A stretch of 64,000 nt of DNA from Helopsaltes ochotensis. Lineage: Eukaryota; Chordata; Aves; Passeriformes; Locustellidae. The notes under the pieces are model-generated. The model was not told the origin of the DNA, made no database searches, and saw nothing but the letters and a program-made list of their open reading frames with translations. The translations under genes were made by a program, and so were the position numbers. The DNA is taken from assembly GCA_013400155.1 (NCBI GenBank), contig VXBM01001605.1, positions 62,001 through 126,000 of the forward strand, read 5' to 3'. Below, one piece after another: positions 47,385 to 61,072 of this stretch (the first letter of the stretch is position 1; every line of letters starts with the position of its first letter).

Positions 47385-47930
47385 TTGTTTAGTCAAAAGA
47401 TGTTTTCTGCTAGTGCTTGGCGAAGGTTTCAAGGTGTCTGGGTGCCTGAGCTACACTCTACCTGCAGTGGGAAGATCCCCAGGAGTCCTTCCTGCAGTTG
47501 CTCAGCTGTTCCTGGCTTAGCTCCTGTAGGTCCCGTTTCAAGTCAGTCTTTTCCCAGCTACTGTTTCCTGGAATCCCTGCGGCTGCAGCAGCTGTTCCCT
47601 TCTCTTGGTCTCCCTTTTCTGAGAGAGAGTTTGTCCTTCTCACCAGCTGCCCTCTCCCGTTCCCTGAGCTATTCAAGTCCCAGCCTCACAACCTTATCTC
47701 TTCCCAACTGTCTCTCAGAACCGCTTCCCAAGCCCGGCCACTTTCCCCCCACAGCCAGGCAGGAGGGAGCTGGCTCTGCCTTTGCAGCTCCCTCACCGCC
47801 TTTGGAACGCCACCATCTCCCTGTCTGTGCAGAGGAGGATCCCAGTCACAGTCCTGTGTCCTCTCCTCCAACATAACACCCTTGTCCAGAGCATTTTGTG
47901 TCACCAGAAAGTCCAACTGAGAAAAAGGAC
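47385..47930 (-). other. GC-rich block, open on both strands, unassigned
   Basis: The most GC-rich half-kilobase in the window. The plus strand has a 163-codon frame (47385-47876) rich in Ser, Pro and Leu, which looks like translated low-complexity DNA. The minus strand has three frames nearly end to end (47973-47686, 47676-47458, 47432-47139: 95, 72 and 97 codons). The middle one contains LKRDLQELSQEQLSNCRKD, a plausible helix. On the minus strand CTGCAG|GTAGAG at about 47463 resembles a splice donor. Options are a 5' exon of a non-coding RNA, retroviral leader or gag remnant, or a GC-rich relic. I recognise no protein family and call none. Confidence 0.35.
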
Positions 47931-50900
47931 AGCTATGTGAGAAATGTTGAAAAATAATTTGTCCCTTTTCCATAAAAAATTAAATTTAAAATGCAGATTT
48001 GCTGGTCTAAAACTTCTTGGGTGAAATCTAAACTGCTCTAATAAGCAATACACCTTTTTTGGCTAGCAGTATTCTGCATAAGTGTGTAATTGTGTTAATT
48101 TTTATAATTTTTAATAATTATAGCATAATTAACACAGATTCTGGGAAACTGTTATGTTTCAATAAGAGAACTCCTGCAAACCCAGTCAAAAAATCTGGTG
48201 AACTTAGTTTTTGAGTACAGCTACAGAAGCAAACACATGGGGAATATCTCATAAAGTTGTTTTTAGAAAAACAAAAAATATGTTATCCAAGAAGTAATTT
48301 ATTGCACACAGCTGTTTCAGGACAGAGTTATGGTTTTATCTGAAACAACTCTTTTAATATAACATGCTTAATTCTATTTTACTAACTTCTATTTTTCATT
48401 TGAAGTGTTTGTTTATCTCAAACTTTGCCCCATATCAGAATATTTTTGCTGTAGTGATTTGCAACTTCAATAAATGAATCATATTAATGGTCAATTAACC
48501 TTTCTGCAAAGGCACTGTACCAGGTTTCATAATACTGGCTTCCAGTGTGAGAAAAAGCAAACTGCATACAGATCTGAAATAACTACTAACTTGTTAAATC
48601 ATGTTTGCTGAACTCCGGATTTTAAAAAGGGTCTTTTAGTCTTCACAGTATATAAGCAATAAAGGATATTTTGCATTCCCTTCATAGGTAAATTTTTAGA
48701 AGAGGTACAGCTTCCTGCTAAGGGCCATTTATAATTGAGGGATTCCTGAAATTAAACAGTTAGATGCAATAACATTTGTTCAAAGTTGAGAAAGAAATGG
48801 CAATTTGCCACATTCTTAAGATCATGTAATTGAGTGAAATCTGGAATTTAATACCTCAGCAGATGACAAGTTCAAGGATGACCCTGTTTTACAAAAGCCC
48901 AGTTGGAACGCATAAAGCCATCTGATTTTGAGTTTTCATGTGAAACATTTTAGAGCAGCAGGATTAATGAATGTATGAGAATGTGTCCTTGGATTAGAAT
49001 GCATTCCTTTAGAATGAGAATAAGAAATATGAGAAATATTAAAAAGAAAACAAATGCAGCATTGTTAATTTCTTGCTATGTGACTGAAACACTTGTAACT
49101 AAGTGTCTATAATATGACTTCAGTAGTGGCTCATTTTCTCACAATGCACCTGCATGTCTTGGAAACAGTTGTAAACAGTACATGATTCTGCTAAGAGACA
49201 GAGCCCATAAACTGCCATTAAACTCTGCTTAGTCTTCTGTAAGTGCTGGTAGATTCCTCTTCTGGAACTAACAAGATAATAAATATAAGTCTTCTCATGT
49301 TTCTAGTTTAGACCACAGCATTTTCTATCTAAGAACAGACCTTTGTAAGGAGATGAAAAATACCATTTAAAGGCATGTGGAATAGTCATGAAACCTTGTA
49401 TTTAGGGAACAAATTGGAACTTTGGGTTAAATTAACACTAGCACCACATCTGCCACACAGATCTTTATCTCCACCTTACATTCCTTAGTTCAGCTAATGT
49501 AAGAATACCTGACAAGCACAGTGGTTGGTGAAAAATATTTTAGATCACTGCTACGTTTATTAAAAAAAAAGAAGGAAAAAATGAAAATAAAAATCTAAGC
49601 CAAAGCAAAATTTTCTGAATTGTGAACTTATTTTAAGTTCACAGTTTGCTTCAAAGTGTCCCAGCTGTTCTATTAGATAATTCCTTGGCTAAAGATCACT
49701 CTGTTAATAAGAATGAAAATGTTCACACTCTCTAATGACAAAGCCTAACTACTGAAGAAAGTGAATTATTGCAAACATTCAAGATGCCCACGATGCTAAC
49801 TTTTTCCCATTACTCTATCTGTATCCTGAGCCAGAAAACAAACCATAACATGTTGTTGGGTTCAGTATTTTAGCAGTTTATATAAAAAAGAGGGCAGCAT
49901 CCAAAGTAACAGCAAAAACAAAAAACAACAAACTTCCGCTGATTCCAGAAAATAGATGCTCTCTACAGAGAGGAGGGCTAGACTTCACAATCCTCTAAAA
50001 CTTACAGGATGTATTTACTACCTCTTGTAATTGCTATAGGTCTGACCCATCTGGAGTTTTTTCACTAAAGTAAAACGAAGTTCACTTTACTAAAATACTC
50101 TGTCAAATGGGAAACATCCCGGCTCTCAAAATTCACTTCTTTGGAAAGACACTACAAACACCTACATAGTGGAAAGCACAGGAGGAGTTATGGCATCATT
50201 GGCGGTCCATGACAAAAACACAGGTGGGTGTGTTGATAAACATGTTCAAGCCGCAGCTGCTGCTGGTTCTGATGGGAAAAATGCACTTCTGGGGATTAGG
50301 AATATACTGTAATCATGCCAGCCAAAACATGCATGACACTTGAAAAGGAGAAAAGAGCAGCTATATAAATGGCCATGGTAACCCAAGTGCTTTCTTTTAA
50401 ATTTGCAAAAGAAATATCTTCTTCAAGATTTTGTCTCTTTTTCCTACTGCCAATATCTTGATAAGAACATGAACAATAATTACAGTAAATTGAAAATGCT
50501 TTATAGTAAATTGCTGGAAAATTATTTTAGCCCTGTTGGGATTTAATTCATAAAGTAGCCCGAACTCCTGCAGAGCAGAAAACATGTACCCCTTTTTCCA
50601 TTAGATTACTCAGGGAGTAAGGGGTGCTCATCCTGAGAAAGGACACCAGAGTCTATTCTGGGGCAATGAGCGATGAAGCATGCACTTGTTATTCTTTTAT
50701 CACAGAAGACATTTCATAATACATATGATATGCATGGCTGACATAGAGTAATGCTATATCTACATTTTTCAGGCAGACAGAGTAGTTGATGGGTCCTTTT
50801 CCAGGACAGATGTTTTCCAGATATGCTATTGTCACTCATTAAGATAGTAAGTAAGACTTGTATGAGTTATGGTATGGTAAATACTATATATGCCAGCTCA

Positions 50901-53900
50901 TCCGTAAAATACTATGGATTTCTTAGATAATTCTCCTTTTGGCCAGCTTTAATCATTTCAATATGACTAGTTTCCTTATGAACCCAGCACAACTTTTATA
51001 TATGCCAGTGACAGTAAAAGCACTACAAGAGAAAAAAACTGACTGAAATTTTAATGAAGTTTTTGTGTATATGTTTTTATTCTATCCTGTACCAAATCAT
51101 AGTCCTTCACTTATGTAAAAGGAAATAGAGAAAACTGAGATATTTTAATACCTTAATTACATTATCAGCAGGAATGAAATGGTACAACTACATCCAAATA
51201 TATTGTGCAGCCTAACACAGTGTCCTTTCTTTTGCTGTTTTTGCCACAATAATGGCTGCAGAACCATCTTAGTGGCTTCATTTTTATTATTTGAATTTAT
51301 TTTGGGCATGTCTACTCTGTTTCTGGATAGATTCTCCAATTTTCTAGGCTCGTGCAAATATATTTCTGATCCAGAGAAATGTAAAATTGTATTTTATGAT
51401 GGTTCTGTTGTCCCAAATGAAGCAAAACTAGAATTTCCAGACCACATCATTGAATCTACAACCTCTGTGCCGCATCTAGAGTGCAAAGAGATAAAAGTGG
51501 TTATCATTCCTCAGCCTAAGGAAGGTTTAGGGAGCTAGAACACACCAAGTTTTCAGCACAGTTCTGTAGCCTCAGTTCTGAGACTGCACAACAGGATAAT
51601 GTGTGCATGTTGCTGGAATGAATTTAAACTCTTTTTCTGTTTTTTTCCAGAGGGAGGTTAAAGGATTCAGTCTGTATCAGGGCTGGACTGCACACTAAAG
51701 CTGCAAGTGCGTAACAACTTGTTACAGATAAGGAAAGGTGGAATTACATCCAGTGCTCCAGGCTGAAAGCATTTGCTTCCATCAAACCTGGGGAGTTGGC
51801 ACTTGGGACAATTTCATAGAGTGATTCAAGCCTTTGTGCTCCAAATGCCACCCCTTCGGCAGGACAGCAGTGTGACTATGACTCAGAAGCAGAATTCCCC
51901 TGGAAAGTTGTGAGGGGTGGATACAGAATGTCTCCCTCTCTCTTTCCTCCCTCCCTTTCATCCTGTAGGAGATAACTAGTGGTTCAGGACACTGCCTGAG
52001 TTGGCTTCTTTGATATTTCCTTCTCATCAGAGCTGGTCAGTCTTTTTCTGAAATGACTGTCCCCCTATCTGAAGGAAGGGTGATCCTTGACTGGCAGGTC
52101 TTTCTAGGTTAGACACTTTCAGACAGAGCTTACTGCATGAAATACGGGATGTTCTCTATCTCTTCTGAAAATTGTCTCCAGTGTAGTTACCTCTGCAGTC
52201 ACCCACTGTATCCACGTAGTCACCATCAGGTCTTTGTAGAATCAGTGAAGACAATACAGCCAATTCAAGTGTCAGTCAGCTTGCCTATTGTAGCTGCATG
52301 TCTTAGGAGGACATTTGTTATCTGAATAAAAGGCAAGGTTTATTATGCCCCAGAAAAAGCTGAAAGCACCATAAACTATCTTCTAATTCACTGTTCCTCC
52401 CTTTAATTACTTCTGTTCTTCAGAAGTCTTGAATTTGTTTCTTCTTCAAATGGTTTTTTGCTCTTTCTTTTCTACTTACGGAGCTTCTGTCCCCATCTGG
52501 TACTATCAGCCTTCCTAAAAATTGTCCTTAAGCCCTCCTACTTTAGAGTAATTGCTCCCAAACCTCCATGTACTCATTATTTCTCCATCCTTTCCCCATG
52601 TACCAGAGCTCTATTTTTCACCAGGTCTTCCAACAGTATTTGAACAGAGTTTCAGATGGTGCTGCTACCCCTGCAGTGTCAACAGTTACAAAAATTAAAT
52701 CTCCTCCTCACTGTTTCTGAGATTGGGCTCTTTATAATGACAAGAAGCATTGCAGAGGCTTCAAATAGTTTCTGGAATTCCTCCTCCACTGAAGACTGGG
52801 TTTCTTGACTCTGCTTTAGGCCCACTTCATTGTCCTTTTTTATGCTAAAATGAATATTCTAGACATGATCATCTTCACACAGCAAAACACCTCTGCTAAT
52901 CCAGTTTAGAATACATCTTGCTATCCCAGTTTTGTCTCGTCCTTGCTGGATAACTTTTCTTTGACAAACAGAGAGAAAAATTTGTCAAAGTAGTCAAGAA
53001 CCATTACTAAATATTACTAATAAGTAGATTTGTGTTCACTTGCTAGCCATGTCTTTAAGCTAATTCGGAAACTTAGGCCTCATTTCATATTTAGTGTCTC
53101 ACTCCTGAGAGACCACAGCATCTTGCCCCAGTTTCCAGCAGCAGAGGCTCATCCTCCCTAAATCCTGTCAGGGAATGGAGTATGTTAGTGCCTTCTTGTG
53201 GGTGTTTTGTTGTTGTTTTTGTTGTCATTGGTTGGTTGATTGTTTTTGTCAGAAGAAATTATTAGCCCTTGTTCTCCTCAATCAAACTTTTGGGCAGTCC
53301 TTACCTTGCTCTGTTTTAGTAAAAAGTGAAATGTTTTACATGGTCATGCTGATACTACACTCTTCCCTAGAACTAGACTTTCATACACTGTCATAGAGAA
53401 ATACTGAGCATCTTCCTCCAGTTATTGGGTTTAACCCAGGACAGTACTTGCATGGTCTAGCCATATGCAAGTCTTCAAGCAGTGTTAAAGGAAAAATATA
53501 AAAAAACAACTGATTGGAGTTGTTGCTATAATATTTTTGTGCTCGTGGACAACTAGCAAATACATTTTTTGCAGCCCTTAATGACTTAATGCTCTTCAGG
53601 GGGACCACTAGATCTACCTGAGAGGAGGAGCTCAGTTTGTTAGAAAACTGCACCAGATCTTTGTGAGAAACCACATTCGTGATTTATAGGCACACCTATA
53701 CTCTCTCTCAGTCATGAGCAGATGAATTCCCACACAACATGTGGGGATACAGGTAGGGCTTCAAAATCTGCAAGACAAATTATTTTGAACTTTCTATTTA
53801 GAAAATCACTTCCTAATGCAACAGCTCTGAGTGAGGTGCCCTGGCCAGCTGGAGTCCATGAAGTGTTTGTAGAACATTTTTTAATGTGGTCATCTTGTAC

Positions 53901-54725
53901 TCTACTGTGGGTGAATTTTATGTGGCCATTCCCACTCCCAAGATCTCACTTCATGCATGAATTTATGTAATCTCTTTACTTCAATAAGTAAGAAGCATCA
54001 ATAATAAAAGTTTCTGCACAACACAAGTTCAAACTGATTGCAGCTTTTTTAATGTACAAACATATGTGTCTAATTTTTAGGGATGTTGTACATAACAGAT
54101 TAAAATATGTTTATTTTCACATGTGTGTATTTACAAGTGCAATAATCAAGAAGTAAAAGTAACAAAAGTTCAGTGAAAAGAAGTCGGGTTTATGAAGAAT
54201 AAAAAGCATGCACTCCCTGTAATTTACATTTTCAAGTCTGAAAACAAAACCTAAGCTTAGTTATCATAGTAGTCTTCCTTCCTCACCCGTGTGGCACACA
54301 TCTGGCAGACAGGTGTATGTTCTCAAAATCTGGTTTTCTCAACATGTCTCAGATCAATCTGTAAGGATTTTTAATCACTGTCAGGGTAGTCAGGCTCCAT
54401 ATCATCCTCAATAAAAAAATGTTAAGCTTATTACCTGGTATTTGCTTTTCAGGTCAGCTTTGAAGAGTGTTCAATACACTGAAGATAGGCAATGCCTCTG
54501 CCTCCTGCTGCATCAATAACATATCTTCAGAGTAAACACTAGATGGTGGAAAAGTCAAGTGCAGATTAGGAAGTATTACAGATGCCCAAGCACATTAGTT
54601 TTCCTCTACATTGTTTATTTATTGTCAAATTAAATTATCATGGTAATAGACTTTGCATGCAAAATTGCCACTTGACTCTTCTGGTTTCTTCCACAAACTC
54701 TTGCTGCTACTTCCATGTACTCTTC
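47931..54725. other. Non-coding AT-rich DNA
   Basis: No gene recognised. The interval 47974-50396 has no frame of 60 or more codons on either strand and is AT-rich but complex, like the 10.6-13.0 kb block. A 119-codon plus-strand frame at 51179-51538 has no domain and no exon context. A small perfect hairpin lies at 49621-49643. Confidence 0.5.
49621..49643. repeat. Perfect 10-bp hairpin, 3-nt loop
   Basis: TGTGAACTTA (49621-49630) pairs with TAAGTTCACA (49634-49643) around TTT. A stem of this size is expected roughly once by chance in such a window, so no function is claimed. Confidence 0.85.
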
Positions 54726-54750
54726 AGTGTTAGGTATGATACCTAACACT
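54726..54750. repeat. Perfect 11-bp hairpin, 3-nt loop
   Basis: AGTGTTAGGTA (54726-54736) pairs with TACCTAACACT (54740-54750) around TGA. Weaker outer pairing (CTTC with GAAG) could extend it past a bulge. Confidence 0.9.
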
Positions 54751-57700
54751 GTGAAGTTTTGTTACTGATTTCCATAATCAGGACATAATTTCTAGGCTGT
54801 ATACCATTGTAGCAGACACGAAGAGGAATAGCTCTAGGAGGAATAGCTCATTCTGTAGAAAAATATATTCTGCCACATTTTCTTCTGGCAGGAGAAATTA
54901 CTGGAATTCAAATTACTGGAATTTAGGATAAACGTAGTAGGGTGAAAAAGTAGGTCCATAACTATAATGATGGAAAGAAGCTACATTGTAGAAAAAACTT
55001 AAATGTAGGACTTCTTACTCAATTATATTATTCTAGCTTCTTCTAAAGAGGCTGCTCAAAATGCAGGAGAGATTTTATCCATGTAATCTTGGATACCTTC
55101 TTTGCATGTGACTTATGCATGTGACAACACTGAAAACTGCAAGTATAATAATTTGCCTGGGGGAGGAGGTATCAGTGTCCAGAAGATTTTAATGAAGTGG
55201 GTTTGTGTGGAAATCCAGCATATATGGAAGCTCAGTGAAAATCATGTGCAGCTTGAAGTTTAATTGAGCTGATTAATCCTCTTCAGTAATGTTCAGCACT
55301 TTCAGCTGTTTACAGTGCACAGCTCAGGTGTATCAAAGAGCTAAACATCAACTGAACAATCAAGTGTTACCAGAGTGAAATCACCTAGTGAAATCTGGAA
55401 GCTAATGGTACTAAAGAGACAGGTCACGCAGAGTCACGCTTGGTACCACACCACACCAGTGATAAAACTTACATCATAACCATATAGTAATTCAATATAC
55501 AAGAATTTTCCATATAAGAATTACCAAACTGTACTAACCTTTAAAGATCTCTATATGATTGGTCAGTCTTTTGTCAATATTTTCCTCTACTTACTAACAT
55601 AGGAACTAAATCTGGAGCAAGTCTGAGATGAAGTTACCTATAATCTTCTCTCTATATAAACAAAAATAGATTTTATTTCAGTACAAAAGAATAACTTACA
55701 GTATTCTTTTCCCAATTTAGCATTTCCCAAGCTGCTAGTAGCAGTTTTTAATCAATTGGTGCAGGAGTGTAACTCAACAGATTCCTCTGACTGACAGATC
55801 TTGGATTTGTCTTAAAGTTTTGTTTTTCACTGTCCCATAAATTATTGATACTTCAGACTATTCCTACTGCATGTACAACTACTATGTCACATCCTCTCTG
55901 GAATTTATAGACTCTCCTTTTTTATCTTTTCCCAAGCTTCTATCTCATGAGATACAATTAATAAATTTTCCTTAGTGGTAACCCAAACAGAAAAGCTCTT
56001 TGCCATCTTCCAAGTTTTTCCCTGTTGTGCTAAGGTAATATCTACTTTCACGTCCTTTCCCATTTCTCCATAATGGGAGAAATGGCAGCCTTGTTTTCTA
56101 GCTTCATTACAACTCATTACATAGGGAAGAGATCAAGCCCTTTAGGATGGTTGTTCCTCTCTTTTGAGTTTCTGTCCTTCTTGCATAAGGCTAGGTGTTA
56201 CAAATTGGAAATATAGTTTAAACTGGTGTATTAATAAGTCCCATGGGTGCTTTAATGCATCATTACAGAATAATTGGCCAACAACTAAAAGCTCTTTTTA
56301 TTTTTAGCCTGAATGCTGAATTTGATAAATTTACAAAAAAATCTAGATTGCTTTTCATGGACGTAAGCAAGAATGTAAAGGACCTACAAGTTTTATGTAA
56401 TAAATTTCACTGCAGGAGCTGAAACTCCTGCTACAGCTGCTGTATTTTACAGCTGTAAGAAATAAAAAGGGAGAAAAGTCTGATGTTTGCCCACAGCAGC
56501 ACTGCTGGTCTGTACCAGCCTTGGTCCAACACTCCCAGTAGCAGCCGCTGTAATAGAAGCTGCTCTGCTCTCATCTTACTGGGGTGATTTTAAGGAAAGG
56601 AAGCTGAGAAAGTGTTTAAAGCACTGACAACATAGTATAGAAACCAAGATTAAAGCATTAGCAGACTGTAATGAACAGTGCAACAAAACAGTTTGCAGCA
56701 TCTCTTGACAGTACTTTTCAAGACACTGATGTGCAAATACCAACACCTGAACAAACAAACTGACATCTGAAACATAAGCAGAGATGAGAGGGTGATCCAT
56801 TTGCTGAGAAAAAAAGTTGTATCTGTTTAAGAAATAGTTACTTCTCACACAGAAAAATCTACCCACCATCACAGAGGTTGGAGGAATCATTGCAAATCAT
56901 TCTGAACTTTATTGAAAGATCAAACCAGGAGAATAGTGCCTCAGAGCCATGTGAGGTTGATATTCCAAAAGCTGTCAAGCACCAAATAAGCAAGGTACAT
57001 CATGAATTAAGAGAAAAATAGACAGTTGTTATACTAGTGTGCAACTTACTTGGCAGAAACCTCTCCTAAAGAAGGCAAAAAACCTTCTGTTTACACCTGC
57101 ACTAGTTAGGTAAAATGTTTTGTACAAGCAACAAAGCTTTGTTGCCTGTAATTGATTAATAGGCACTCAAGTATACATAATCTTAGCTCCATAATCCTAA
57201 TATGCCTCCTGAAATCAATAAGGAATACTTTCAAGCCAAAGAACTTAAGGGCTATATTTTTATTTTATTAATGTTATTATTCATGTGGTCAGTGCATTTT
57301 AAACTGCCTACCAACCTCTGTTGCTGCCTTTTGTCCCTAAGGAAAAGCCAAGCAATGGTTACTGGGTGAATATTTCTAACACAGTTTATATGAGTTTGAG
57401 GCTGGTCATGTTGCAGTAGATGTATGTGTAGTCCTGACAGCAACATAAGACACCATAAACATTAAAAAGGCTTCTTGCCAAAAGTATAATGAAATAAAAC
57501 ACAAGTACACAATGTAGGGAGCACAATCCCTGTCAGAAACTGAGTGAATTTTTATAGAAATCCTCAAGAAACAAAGACAATGGCAGAGACAATAAGGTGT
57601 CCTATCAGGGAGGATGCTTTTTACCATAGCATTCAGTGAATTTCTAACACACTTGACTACTGTCAGTCAGCTCAGCCACAGATCCTAACTGAATTTGCTT

Positions 57701-57919
57701 TGTCTCATTGATATTTTATTTTAATTTTGAATATGGTGCCATTTATCTACCAACCCCAACTCCTATCAAAGTTCCACAAGTGCTTAGTGATGCTTCTTAA
57801 TGAGTTTTTCTTTAAGTTACTTGTGAAAATATACAAAATCTTAAGTAGGTCTGGAGGATGAAATGCTGACAAAGTTCACAGTTATCTGTGGAAGACCAGC
57901 ACAATAACACTGTCTGTAG
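54751..57919. other. Non-coding AT-rich DNA
   Basis: No gene or named repeat. A near-tandem AGGAATAGCTC pair lies at about 54820-54850. A 10-bp perfect hairpin (CCATTTCTCC with GGAGAAATGG, 6-nt loop) lies at 56060-56085. The stretch 53971-55904 lacks frames of 60 codons. Confidence 0.5.
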
Positions 57920-57947
57920 GTAGTGTATTTACACGTAAATACACTAC
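57920..57947. repeat. Near-perfect palindrome, 13-bp arms, 2-nt centre
   Basis: GTAGTGTATTTAC (57920-57932) is the exact reverse complement of GTAAATACACTAC (57935-57947), with only AC between. The near-absence of a loop favours a cruciform or a symmetrical protein-binding site over an RNA hairpin. Confidence 0.92.
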
Positions 57948-60900
57948 AAACTCAGTAGCTTGTTATGCTTGTCTTGTGTAGAAATAGCAGTACATGCAGA
58001 GGAGTGTGACATCATAATGAATAACTGCTAGTAATAGGGAAGTCACCATTATCATTGATGAAAATCAAAGAATGAGAACTGTCTGTGTGTGTCCCAGACA
58101 GGATGAGAGAAAGCAGAATGAAAGCAGAAGGCATGCAACAGACTGAAAACACGAGGCTGACAAAAATTACATAGATTTCGTGTCACCTTTTCGTAAAGTT
58201 ACCCTCTAAAAAGCTGACCATGTCTGTATAACCAAGAATTTGAGAGTCACTAGCCATTTTTTAAGTGCAGGAATGAAAATTAATATTCTTTCCAAAAATC
58301 CACCTGTTGTCATAGAATCCATCTGGCTAACTTTGAGAGATCTAAATTATCTCCACATGAGAACCAGGGAAAGTAAAATATAAAGTGCAGAAATACAACC
58401 ACTGTAAAAGTATGAACATATATGGATGTGGAGACACACATTACAAGGGACTCTTGAAAGATACAGTCAACATTGAGAGACTGACCCTCAATGAGAGTCA
58501 TTGAGGCTCCACAAAAGGTGTTCAAGTAGTTGTCTAAATTGGAAAAAAAAATATATATCTTCTTGTAGCAGAGAAGAAAATATAAGCATTAAAAAGCAGA
58601 GCTATCAGGCCATAAAAACTATGTCTGCACCACTCTGAGGGAGGAGACTCAAGAGAAAAGGGAAGATGGGTGTGGAAGATGTGCCATGTGTTTATATGGC
58701 TGCCATGCGGACAACTGGCACATTGAAGGCAGGCAATGAGGAGAGTCATGCTGGCACTCAGGCCTGGATGTAAAGGACACTTAAGATGCTTTCAGCTACA
58801 TTTGAGGTTATGGCTCTGGATTTGCTGTCTGAAGAGATAATGTGGTCCTTACAGAAGTCTCAGGATGGTCCCCAATATGTGACAACTTCATTGAGCAGAA
58901 TTAAGCCAAGTTGGCTTAGTATATAGTTTAAAAAGGCATGTTAGAATTTACAGGAATGGATAATCAAAAATGACAACATGATACCAGAACTGCTCTGGAA
59001 ATGTAGTGCATGTCTGACAAGACAACCAGGCACAAAAGCTTTATGGATGATATTTCTACAATCACAAACCCTGTCCTGTTTGAATTTGGATGTGGGACAC
59101 CACTTGAGAAAACAAATGAATGTTAGAAATTTTGCTCTTTCAGCAGTCAGAAAATGCAATTCAGGATAGTTTTGTGCAGCCAGAAAAGAGACAAGGGTTT
59201 ACTTAACTGAGAAAATGAAAACAGGACAGGCATTTTAAGCTTTGGCTTGACATTTCAATTCACCACTCTGTACTATTTTATTTTGACTTAGAGATGATTT
59301 TGTGTGTTGAAAAGGGTTTCATGTGTCATTACAAATCTTAGTTGATGACAAAATATTTTGAGGAATAAAACTACTGTTGGGATCCAAACCAGCTTATGAA
59401 ACCACACTGACAAACAGATGTGCATATGTCAAAGATTTATATTAGGAACAGTAGTTTAGAAAGCTTTTTTCTCAGCCAAGCTCAGTGCAAAAATATATTG
59501 CAAACAAAAGAAACCAATCTCCAGAAGGAAAGATGCATCCAGTTTAGAGACATTACTCATCCTGAGGCTCCGTTGGAGCCTTGTATGAATGCAACAGCTA
59601 CTTCTTGGATTTCCTCAAGAGCTGTTCTTGATGTCCACACTGGCTGGACCTGACACAGGAAATTGATTTTTGGCAAGACACTTGTTATAACCACAGCTAT
59701 TCACCCAAGCCAAGCCAAATGTTAATTTTTCCAATCCAACAATCATTTTTTTTAATTTTGAAATAACAGAAGGAAAATTCATCTTATGAAACTGACAGAG
59801 GTGAAAAGAAATATTGACTCTTGATTTCCTCATTTGTTTAGACCCCACAAATACAAATGTATTCTACAGCTGTTTAATCTAGGCATGCTGTATTTCACAT
59901 TTCAGTTTTAACATAAACAATTTCACAAAATTATATGTAATTAAATTTACTAATTTCATCCAAAATAGAAATTGTAGATTTTAATGGATAGATCACTATT
60001 AGTATCCCACAAACCATGTTAGGTTTATGCCTTCAGGAAAGATGCTAACCATTAAGAGAAAAGAGGCAAGGTGGGTGGAGATAGATGACAATGCTGTTCA
60101 GGTCCTCTCTGAAGCTAAAATTCTGAGGAGAGTATGCCATTAATTTTTCTCCTGGGAAGTAACAGAAAAGTGCTTATGCAAGTCACCCCACAAGGGTGGT
60201 CTTTGTTTCAAGAAGACTGCATAATTTAATACTAATGCTTTTACCATTTAATGATAATAATAATTTTGGTTTTGCTTTTTATAAATTATTCCTATAAAAA
60301 TCCTGAATAAATAAAAAGGGGTGAAATTAAAAGCACTTTGCACCACTCACTGAGCAACATTTTGAAATGGTGACTTCTAAAATCTGATTTCTTAGTCTAA
60401 ATGAGACAATGGACTACTTTTTAGGACTTCATGAAAGATAACTATAAAAAGTAAGTTCAGACCTAGGATGTGTCCAGTGTTGGCAGGGAAGGCTCCTCAA
60501 CATTTTTTCTTCCTTTTTCACTCCTCCCCTGACTTCCCATGGAAATTTCCTTCACCCTTTCTTGAAAGATTTTTGAGAGGTCTGCAGAGGTCTGCAAATT
60601 TACCACTACCACCCAGAAGGTTTTTTCTCAATAATAATTTGTATTTTTGAAGCTTTCAAAATTCTCCCTTGGATCAACTAAAATGTTCTTGTAAACATCT
60701 TCAGTAAAGATCTGATTTCAGTAAAGCAAGATGCAAGAACAACATCTAATTTCTGGCTTGTTTGTCTGTTCATTGGTTTGAGTTTTTTCCTTTGTTCCAT
60801 GTGGTCATCCTCCAGACTCGGCCACCAGCAGTTTTACACCAGATGAGAGAATTCTCTCTGCTTCCAACTCCAGAAGATCCCATTAAAGGGAGCAATGAAA

Positions 60901-61072
60901 AATCACTGGGCTTCAGCTTGAACAGGTCAGGGACTTTTCTGAGTCTTGAAATATAAAGCAATAAGAGTATTAGGAAACAGCAGTCCTTTGCTTCCAAAAA
61001 TAAAGTGTTTTGATTGTTTAAGCAGAACAGAAATAGCAGCAAAACAAAACAAGTCATGTAAGTGATTCTTGT
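57948..61072. other. Non-coding AT-rich DNA
   Basis: No gene recognised. It includes a 9-bp perfect hairpin (CCTCAATGA with TCATTGAGG, loop GAG, 58486-58506) and a perfect 10-bp tandem pair AGAGGTCTGC at 60576-60595. Short frames overlap on both strands. Confidence 0.5.

Noticed and set aside
47385..47876. 163-codon plus-strand frame, longest in the window
   Set aside because: Ser/Pro/Leu-rich low-complexity product of a GC-rich block that is open on both strands. No recognisable protein.
51179..51538. 119-codon plus-strand frame with a hydrophobic start
   Set aside because: No family recognised, no promoter or splice context, and several frames of this length are expected by chance.
53420..53480. 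GGGTTTAACCCAGGACAGT as an LTR edge
   Set aside because: Only a short resemblance to bird LTR starts. No TATA, poly(A) signal or partner end follows at LTR distance.
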